Shown here piece by piece: positions 14,876 through 19,913 of a stretch of 19,913 nt of DNA. How positions within the stretch are numbered: the first letter of the stretch is position 1; the number at the start of each line of letters is the position of its first letter. Source of the DNA: Anaerolineae bacterium (lineage in GTDB: Bacteria; Chloroflexota; Anaerolineae; 4572-78; J111); the NCBI GenBank assembly GCA_023382535.1, contig JAHDWA010000118.1, positions 1-19,913 of the forward strand, written 5' to 3'. The position numbers were made by a program, and so were the translations under genes. Below the pieces are notes generated by a model, which saw only the letters and a list, made by a program, of their open reading frames with translations, was not told the origin of the DNA and did not search any database.

Positions 14876-15715
14876 ATGCTTTTACCAGCAACTTTCCAAT
14901 TCAGCCAATCGAGTTTGCAGGATTTTGACATCTGCCCGCGGCGCTTCAAGCTGCGCTACCTGGACCATCTGCGCTGGCCGGCGGTCGAGTCGGAGCCGAT
15001 CCAGGAGGCGGAGCGGCTGGCCCGGCTTGGAGCGGATTTTCATCGTTTGGTCCAGCAGCATATCGCCGGGATTGCCGAGCAGATTTTGAGTGACAGTTTG
15101 GTTGAAAGCGAGGCCGCCCTGCAAAGCTGGTGGCAGAGCTACCTGCAACAGCGCCCGCCGCTGCCAGCCGGGACACGGCTGTATGCCGAGGTGACTCTCT
15201 CCACCCCGGTGCGGGGCTACCGGCTGCTGGCCCGCTTCGACCTGTTAGCCGTGCAGCCCGATGGGGCTTTTTTAATCGTTGACTGGAAAACATCGCTGCA
15301 CAAGCCGGCCTCCACCGATCTGGCCCAGCGGATGCAAACCCGGGTTTATCCCTACGTGCTGGCTCTGGCCGGCGCTGCCTTTAACGGCGGCCAGCCCATT
15401 GACCCGGCGGCAATCGGGATGATCTACTGGTATCCCGAACGGCCCGACCAACCGGAACGGTTTGACTATAACGCCCAGCTCCGGCAGCGGGACGAGCAGT
15501 TCTTGAGCGACCTGATCGAACGGGTCAAGCAGGCCGCGGAGAGGAAGCACTTTCCCATGATTGAAGATAAAAAACCGTGCATCTACTGCGTTTATCGCTC
15601 CTTTTGTGATCGTGGGGACAAAGCCGGCCGGCTGGCTGAGTTAACGGAAGAGCCACAAGAAATCCTGGATGTCCTGGCCCTTGATTGGGAGCAGATTGCG
15701 GAGATACAGTACTAA
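14876..15715 (+). CDS. Stand-alone PD-(D/E)XK nuclease with Fe-S cluster cysteines (RecB/AddB/Cas4 type)
   Basis: A 279-aa nuclease of the PDDEXK_1 group that degrades or trims DNA ends. Active-site residues are visible: H56 in GADFHRLV, D122 in ARFDLL, D136 and K138 in IVDWKTS, and QXXXY at 154-158. One cysteine near the N terminus (C20, DICPRRF) and CX2CX5C near the C terminus (C235, C238, C244) match the Fe-S cluster layout of AddB and Cas4. ATG 14876 was chosen because GGGAGA sits about 8 bases upstream and the domain starts at once; the longer frame to 14807 only adds repeat-derived residues. It follows the UvrD-type helicase by 73 bp and probably works with it, giving in two proteins what AddA/AddB carry as fusions. 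Its stop codon is the first triplet of a palindromic element. No cas1/cas2 is nearby, so Cas4 itself is unlikely. Confidence 0.9.
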   Translation: MLLPATFQFSQSSLQDFDICPRRFKLRYLDHLRWPAVESEPIQEAERLARLGADFHRLVQQHIAGIAEQILSDSLVESEAALQSWWQSYLQQRPPLPAGTRLYAEVTLSTPVRGYRLLARFDLLAVQPDGAFLIVDWKTSLHKPASTDLAQRMQTRVYPYVLALAGAAFNGGQPIDPAAIGMIYWYPERPDQPERFDYNAQLRQRDEQFLSDLIERVKQAAERKHFPMIEDKKPCIYCVYRSFCDRGDKAGRLAELTEEPQEILDVLALDWEQIAEIQY

Positions 15716-15867
15716 CCTGAGTTCGATATTTTGCCAAAAATCACCCTTCGATACGGCCTTCGGCCTACTCAGGATGATTTTCAGCCCAAATATTGCACCT
15801 GAGTAGCATTGAGTGAAGCGAAAGGCGTATCGAAGGGTGCAATTAAGAAAACTCCGAACTCAGGTTA
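15713..15867. repeat. 155-bp nested palindromic (MITE/REP-like) element
   Basis: Perfect 13-bp terminal inverted repeats TAACCTGAGTTCG (15713-15725) and CGAACTCAGGTTA (15855-15867). Inside, CACCCTTCGATACG (15742-15755) pairs perfectly with CGTATCGAAGGGTG (15826-15839), and CTACTCAGG (15765-15773) with CCTGAGTAG (15798-15806). It contains no ORF of note. Its first three bases are the stop codon of the nuclease gene. As RNA it would form one long hairpin between the nuclease and the next gene. Confidence 0.85.
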
Positions 15868-15895
15868 TTAGGTTTGCTTTTTGAAAGCGTGAGAC

Positions 15896-16207
15896 ATGAA
15901 TGAAGCACTTTTTAATTTAATCCTCAATGCCTTGGCCCCAAAAACCCTGGCTTACCTGATCAGGGATCTAGAGGAAACTCAAGCCGATTGGAATTACTAT
16001 CCAGAGGACGCCCCGCCTGAGACAGTTCAACAAGAGCTGCGGCAAAGGCTTGAGGCCATCAAAACCCTGGCCGCAGAGCGCGCTGCCGCCGACGGGCTTG
16101 ATTTCGCCCGGCTGCTCCAACAGGCCAGCGAAGAACAACGGCAAGAAGAGTGGTCTGCGCAGCGCAATACCCAGGTCCAGCAAAATTGGCTGAGTGATTT
16201 GCAGTAG
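15896..16207 (+). CDS. Small acidic helical protein of unknown function
   Basis: A 103-aa frame starting at ATG 15896. No family recognised. It is rich in Glu, Gln, Ala and Leu and looks mostly alpha-helical, with a Trp/Tyr/Pro segment (DWNYYPEDAPPETV) near residues 31-44 and a charged C-terminal half (EEQRQEEWSAQRNTQVQQNW). No signal peptide or membrane segment. It ends 10 bp before the RecJ start, so the two are probably translated from one mRNA. Codon use resembles its GC-rich neighbours, which supports it as a real gene. The ribosome binding site is weak. It could be an accessory factor of the nuclease/RecJ group, but only position suggests this. Confidence 0.65.
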   Translation: MNEALFNLILNALAPKTLAYLIRDLEETQADWNYYPEDAPPETVQQELRQRLEAIKTLAAERAAADGLDFARLLQQASEEQRQEEWSAQRNTQVQQNWLSDLQ

Positions 16208-16217
16208 CGCCGGCTTT

Positions 16218-18506
16218 ATGACCCACTGGCTTGTTTCTCCTCAACTTGACATCCCCGCCGGCCTGCTCGAGTTTACCGGCGATCCGTTTCTGGCCCAACT
16301 GCTGGCCCAGCGCGGCTTGACGACCGTAGAGCAGGCGCGGGCCTTTCTCAACCCTGACGCCTACTGCCCGGCCCCGCCCGCAGCCCTGCCTGATATGGCC
16401 CCGGCGGTCAACCGGCTTTTGCAGGCTATCGAGCAGCAGGAGGTCATCTATATCTGGGGCGACTTTGATGTGGATGGGCAGACGGCGACCGCCCTGCTCG
16501 TCTCGACTCTGCGGGATTTGGGGGCCAAGGTTCGCTTCTACATTCCCAACCGTCTGACCGAGTCCCACGGCATGAAGCTGCCCTCGCTGCGGCGCATCCT
16601 GGCCGAAGGGGCGGGAGTCATTTTAACCTGCGATACCGGCATCGCCGAGCACGAGGCCATTGCCGCCGCCCAGGCCGCCGGGGTTGAGGTGATCGTCACC
16701 GACCACCACGACTTGGCCGAGACCCTGCCGCCGGCCCAGGCCGTCATCAACCCCAAACGCCTGCCCCCTGACCATCCCCTGCGCGAACTGCCCGGCGTGG
16801 GCGTCGCCTATAAATTGGCCGAGGGTCTCTATCGAGCTTCTGGCCGGAGCAGCGCCAGCGAGGATCTGTTGGACTTGGTTGCCCTGGGCATCGTCGCCGA
16901 TGTGGCCCAGCAAACCGGCGACACCCGCTACCTGCTGCAAAAAGGGCTGGCTGTACTCAGCCAGACTCCCCGCCTGGGCTTGCAGCTCTTGATCGAGAGC
17001 GCCAAAGTGGCGGTCGAACGGCTGACCGAAGCACATATCGGCTTCTGGCTGGCCCCCCGGCTTAATGCCCTGGGCCGCCTGGGCGACGCCAATCTGGCCG
17101 TCGAATTGCTGACGACCGGCGACCTGACCCGCGCCCGGATTATCGCCCTGCAACTGGAGGCGCTCAATGACCGGCGCAAACTGCTGGTGGACCGGGTGGT
17201 CGTGCAGGCGTTGGGCCAGCTTGAAGATACGCCTTCCCTGGCCGAGTACAAGGCCATCGTCCTGGCTGCCACCGATTGGCATCCGGGTGTGCTGGGCATT
17301 GCCGCCAGCCGCCTGATTGACCAGTTTGGCAAACCCGCCATTCTCCTGGCCCTGCGGCCCGACGAACCGCTGGCCCGTGGGTCGGCCCGCTCGGTGCCTG
17401 GCTGTGACATCCACCAGGCCCTTAAAACCCAGGCGCACCTGCTGCACAGCTTTGGCGGCCATCCGCGGGCGGCCGGGCTGGCCCTGGCCCCGGATAATAT
17501 CGCCGCTTTCCGCCGGGGCTTATCGGCGGCTTTTGAGGGATGTCAGTCCGCTTCGGAAAAAACCATCACCCTTGATGCCCTGGTTGAACTGCCCCAAATT
17601 TCACCGGAACTGTTGGCTTCGATCCAGCGGCTGGCTCCTTTTGGGGAAGGTAATCCCCCGGTGCGATTGGGCTGCACCGGCCTGCACCTTGTCGAAGAGA
17701 AGGTTTTTGGCAAGACCGGAAGCCATAAACGGGTCGTCGTGCGAGACGCGGCCGGTTTTTTGCAGGAGATCATCTGGTGGGGCGGCGCGGCTGAACCCTC
17801 TCCGCAGGGTACGTTCGACCTGGCCTTCACCCTCAGCCCGGACGATTTCAACGGTGGAGGGATTCAGGTCGAATGGCTGGCTGCCAGGGAGTGGACGCCG
17901 GCTCCGGTTGTCGCCAAGCCCGAATTTGTGGATTGGCGGCAAGTAGGCCCTCTTCAATCTAAAATCGACGCCCAAATGGGCAGTCTAAAATCCAAAATCC
18001 TCTGGTCTGAGGGCCTCACCCTGCCTAACCTCTCCCCTCTTTCCCGCCACCAGCTCGCTCCCGCCGAAACCCTGGTGGTCTGGACGGCCCCGCCCGGCCA
18101 GGATATTTACCAGCAGGCCTTGCAGGTGGTCAAGCCCCGGCACATCTTTATTGTGGGGCAGCCCTCGCCTTTTGAGACGCTGCCGGCTTTTCTCAAGCAG
18201 TTGCTGGGATTGATCAAGTATGCCCTGACTCACAAAGAAGGCGAAGTTAACCTCGACGAGCTGGCCGCTGCCCTGGGTCACCGCCCGGCGACGGTCCGGC
18301 TGGGGATTGACTGGTTGGCCGTCCAGGGCAAGCTGTCCATCTACGCCGACGAGGGCGACATCCTGGTGCTGCGGCCCGACCAGCGCCCGCCCGGCCCCGA
18401 AGCGGGAGCGGTGGAAAACCTGCTCCAGACCGCCCTGGCCGAAACGGCGGCATATCGAAGGTTTTTCAGAGAGGCGAGTTTGGCGGCGCTGCAAAAGGTT
18501 AGCTGA
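16218..18506 (+). CDS. recJ: Single-stranded-DNA-specific 5'-3' exonuclease RecJ
   Basis: DHH-family exonuclease of recombinational and mismatch repair, 762 aa. DHH motifs: I, GDFDVDG (81-87); II, CDTGI (138-142); III, TDHH (161-164) followed by an Asn-Pro-Lys turn; IV, LVALGIVADVA near 224-234. The DHHA1 domain has the DNA-binding GGHPRAAG near 413-420, and an OB-like part follows. Beyond ~570 there is a C-terminal extension with a winged-helix-like segment (DELAAALGHRPATVRLGIDW), also seen in long RecJ proteins of other phyla. ATG 16218 was chosen, 10 bp after the preceding stop; the frame is open 8 codons further. A repeat-derived insert (~residues 577-595) sits between the core and the extension. 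Position after a helicase and nuclease fits end resection. Confidence 0.94.
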   Translation: MTHWLVSPQLDIPAGLLEFTGDPFLAQLLAQRGLTTVEQARAFLNPDAYCPAPPAALPDMAPAVNRLLQAIEQQEVIYIWGDFDVDGQTATALLVSTLRDLGAKVRFYIPNRLTESHGMKLPSLRRILAEGAGVILTCDTGIAEHEAIAAAQAAGVEVIVTDHHDLAETLPPAQAVINPKRLPPDHPLRELPGVGVAYKLAEGLYRASGRSSASEDLLDLVALGIVADVAQQTGDTRYLLQKGLAVLSQTPRLGLQLLIESAKVAVERLTEAHIGFWLAPRLNALGRLGDANLAVELLTTGDLTRARIIALQLEALNDRRKLLVDRVVVQALGQLEDTPSLAEYKAIVLAATDWHPGVLGIAASRLIDQFGKPAILLALRPDEPLARGSARSVPGCDIHQALKTQAHLLHSFGGHPRAAGLALAPDNIAAFRRGLSAAFEGCQSASEKTITLDALVELPQISPELLASIQRLAPFGEGNPPVRLGCTGLHLVEEKVFGKTGSHKRVVVRDAAGFLQEIIWWGGAAEPSPQGTFDLAFTLSPDDFNGGGIQVEWLAAREWTPAPVVAKPEFVDWRQVGPLQSKIDAQMGSLKSKILWSEGLTLPNLSPLSRHQLAPAETLVVWTAPPGQDIYQQALQVVKPRHIFIVGQPSPFETLPAFLKQLLGLIKYALTHKEGEVNLDELAAALGHRPATVRLGIDWLAVQGKLSIYADEGDILVLRPDQRPPGPEAGAVENLLQTALAETAAYRRFFREASLAALQKVS
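17958..18000 (+). repeat. Short repeats inside recJ
   Basis: TCTAAAATC occurs at 17958-17966 and again at 17984-17992, followed by CAAAATC, with a small palindrome (GCCCAAATGGGC) between them. The stretch encodes a Ser/Lys/Leu-rich linker in frame and resembles the AAAATCC-type repeat in the helicase-like gene at 3779-3799. Confidence 0.6.
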
Positions 18507-18529
18507 AAGCATCTCTGTTCTTTTTGCCC

Positions 18530-18558
18530 TTGTCGGGGATACGGATTTGTTATACAAT
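18530..18558 (+). promoter_or_regulatory. Candidate promoter for the PfkB kinase gene
   Basis: TTGTCG (18530-18535), a 17-bp spacer and TACAAT (18553-18558) form a good sigma-70-like match starting 24 bp after the recJ stop. It would drive the leftover ORF at 18593 and then the kinase gene, so the kinase need not depend on the recJ transcript. Confidence 0.5.
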
Positions 18559-18592
18559 GTCGGCGTAATTTGTTTAAACTGAGATTTCAGAA

Positions 18593-18682
18593 TTGGCTGA
18601 CCTCTACAACCGCCCCAACATCCGCGAATTGCTGACCCACGGCTTCACCGATGCCGAATTCCGCAACCAGGGTAGATTCTAA
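18593..18682 (+). pseudogene. Truncated N-terminal fragment of an unknown protein
   Basis: A 29-codon frame from TTG reads LADLYNRPNIRELL, then THGFTDAEFRNQGRF and stop. The NIRELL...GFTDAEFR pattern resembles the start of small helical adaptor regions (effector-associated-domain-like) in multidomain Chloroflexota and cyanobacterial proteins. That is a tentative resemblance, not an identification. The frame stops 21 bp before the kinase ATG. It may be the remnant of a larger gene or a short leader ORF. Confidence 0.35.
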
Positions 18683-18703
18683 AGCTAGTAGGTGGATAAC
18701 CTA

Positions 18704-19645
18704 ATGCTCCTCACCATCACCCCCAACCCCACCATTGACCGCATGCTCCACGTGCCGACCTTGACCGCGGGTCTGGTCCACCGGGCGACCTCGGTGCAGG
18801 TGGGGGCCGGCGGCAAAGGCTTGAACGTGGCCCGTGCGGCCTGTACCCTGGGCGGCGAAGTCCTGGTGACGGCGCCCCTGGCCGGTCATTCGGGCCGGCT
18901 CCTGGCTGATCTGCTGGTGTTGGAAGGACTGCCCGCCGACTGGTATTGGCTGGAATCGGGTGAAACTCGCGCCGCCGAGCTGCTAACCCACGACAGCGGC
19001 GACGCGACGGTGATCAATGAACCCGGTGAGAGCATGTCTCCCCATGCCTGGAGCGATTTTGCCGCGCATGTGGAGCGATTGGCGGAGCAGGCACAGGCGG
19101 TGGCATTCTGCGGCAGTCTGCTGCCGGGGGTCGAGCCGGAGGCATTGGGTGTTCTGGCGCGGGCGCTGGTCAGTCCTCGGCGAGCCGTTTACCTGGATAC
19201 CAGCGTAGCGGCGCTGGCGGCGGCCCTGGCCGAGCCGAGCGGTCTCTGCCTCAAAGTGAACCGGACGGAACTGGCCGTGGGTCTGGGCCGGAGTGGAGAG
19301 GATTTCTCCATTAGCCAGGTCATCGAAGCGGGGCAAGAATTGCTGGCGCGGGGAGCGGCGCTGGTGGTGGTCACACTGGGGGCAGAAGGCGCGCTGGCGA
19401 TTGCCCCGGAAGGCTGCTGGCAGGCCAGTTCGCCGCGGGTGGAGGTGGTCAGCACGGTCGGCAGCGGCGACTCGTTCCTGGCGGGACTGGCCGTCGCCCG
19501 CATGGAGGAGCGCAGCCTGGCCTCGGCCCTGGCTTTAGGCGTGGCCTGCGGTGCGGCTAATGCCACCACCAACCTGCCCGGCCGGTTCGAGCACAGCCTG
19601 GTTGAAACGCTGCTGCCCCAGGTCAACGTAAAGCGTCAGGCATAG
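18704..19645 (+). CDS. PfkB-family sugar-phosphate kinase (1-phosphofructokinase / tagatose-6-phosphate kinase type)
   Basis: A 313-aa ribokinase-fold enzyme that phosphorylates a sugar phosphate with ATP. It begins LLTITPNPTIDR, like FruK/LacC proteins; the first PfkB signature GAGGKGLNVARA lies near residues 33-44, and the second, STVGSGDSFLAGLA, near 249-262 with the catalytic Asp in GSGD. These features place it in the FruK/LacC/PfkB branch rather than ribokinase. Substrate (fructose-1-phosphate, tagatose-6-phosphate or fructose-6-phosphate) cannot be decided, since no PTS or sugar gene is adjacent. ATG 18704 was chosen because AGGTGG (18690-18695) lies 8 bases upstream; a GTG at 18692 overlaps that site. 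Its own promoter is likely at 18530-18558. The gene faces the SRPBCC gene, with 33 bp between the stops. Confidence 0.88.
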   Translation: MLLTITPNPTIDRMLHVPTLTAGLVHRATSVQVGAGGKGLNVARAACTLGGEVLVTAPLAGHSGRLLADLLVLEGLPADWYWLESGETRAAELLTHDSGDATVINEPGESMSPHAWSDFAAHVERLAEQAQAVAFCGSLLPGVEPEALGVLARALVSPRRAVYLDTSVAALAAALAEPSGLCLKVNRTELAVGLGRSGEDFSISQVIEAGQELLARGAALVVVTLGAEGALAIAPEGCWQASSPRVEVVSTVGSGDSFLAGLAVARMEERSLASALALGVACGAANATTNLPGRFEHSLVETLLPQVNVKRQA

Positions 19646-19678
19646 AGCGTGAAGTGTAAGGATTTTAAGTGAAAAAGA

Positions 19679-19913
19679 TTATGCCTCACGCACCTTCACC
19701 TCCCCTTCCACTACCCGCTTCAAATTCTCAAGAGAGCCGGCAATCATCTCCTCGAACACGCCGTTGCCGGTCAGGCGGATGAGGATAGCATTGAGCGACC
19801 AACCGCCGATTAGTTTCCAATCCACCGTCCAGACGATATGGGTGCCGTTTTCCACCGCTTCCAGGTCAAAGGTACAGGTTTGGGCCATTCTCAAGGCGGC
19901 GTTTTCGGTCTGC
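19679..19913 (-). CDS. SRPBCC (START/polyketide-cyclase-like) protein, C-terminal part
   Basis: The frame is open from the right edge to a TAA at 19679, so about 77 C-terminal residues are present and the start lies outside. TFDLEAVENGTHIVWTVDW is the typical last beta-hairpin of the SRPBCC helix-grip fold, and the long final helix is seen in SLENLKRVVEGEVK, the usual end of the family. Such proteins bind hydrophobic ligands in the cytoplasm; substrate unknown. Converges on the PfkB kinase gene. Confidence 0.75.
   Translation of the reverse strand, partial: QTENAALRMAQTCTFDLEAVENGTHIVWTVDWKLIGGWSLNAILIRLTGNGVFEEMIAGSLENLKRVVEGEVKVREA

Noticed and set aside
14876..15715. Cas4 of a CRISPR system
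   Set aside because: The cysteine and PD-(D/E)XK layout is shared with AddB-type nucleases, and no other cas gene or array is present; the helicase neighbour favours a repair role.
16623..17462. Long minus-strand frame opposite recJ
   Set aside because: The plus strand carries DHH and DHHA1 motifs; antisense shadow.

Overview
The window looks like a chromosomal segment of a Chloroflexota (Anaerolineae/Caldilineae-like) bacterium. This is inferred, not proven. It rests on GC-rich genes broken by AT-rich patches, a very long cyclase–ATPase–TPR protein of a kind common in that phylum, and short tandem repeats of period 7 or 8 scattered between and inside genes. No rRNA, tRNA, CRISPR array, insertion-sequence transposase or phage gene was seen.

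Layout. (1) 1–2408, minus strand: the start of a tRNA methylthiotransferase (miaB, cut by the left edge), preceded in transcription by a DUF433 antitoxin / DUF5615 PIN-like toxin pair (4-bp overlap) and a solitary DNA methyltransferase 3 bp after the toxin. (2) 2409–2772: AT-rich intergenic DNA. (3) 2773–5007, plus: a UvrD-fold helicase-like protein with a clean Walker A but degraded later motifs. (4) 5126–6635, plus: a self-contained unit with promoter, a PqqD-like + M50 membrane metalloprotease, a 19-codon ORF with a strong ribosome binding site, and a strong intrinsic terminator. (5) 6664–11105, minus: a 1466-aa protein with two cyclase domains, an AAA ATPase and TPRs, the same order as animal soluble adenylyl cyclase. 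(6) 11284–12482, plus, AT-rich: an orphan MNT nucleotidyltransferase with a stub of its likely HEPN partner, then a zinc-ribbon PLD protein. (7) 12487–18506, plus: an intact UvrD-family helicase, a stand-alone PD-(D/E)XK nuclease with Fe-S cysteines, a small acidic protein, and RecJ. (8) 18530–19645: a promoter, a truncated leftover ORF, and a PfkB sugar-phosphate kinase. (9) The C-terminal part of an SRPBCC protein enters from the right edge on the minus strand.

How the genes may work together. The degenerate helicase-like protein (2773), the active helicase (12487), the Cas4/AddB-type nuclease (14876) and RecJ (16218) look like parts of a DNA end-processing machine similar to AddAB, with its domains on separate genes and split by about 7.5 kb of unrelated cargo. 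The PqqD–M50 protease and 19-aa peptide may form a minimal peptide-maturation or signalling unit. Two ~150-bp palindromic elements with perfect 13–14-bp terminal inverted repeats overlap gene ends; one supplies the C-terminal tail and stop codon of the cyclase protein, the other the stop codon of the nuclease. Period-7/8 repeats also appear inside the coding frames of three large proteins.
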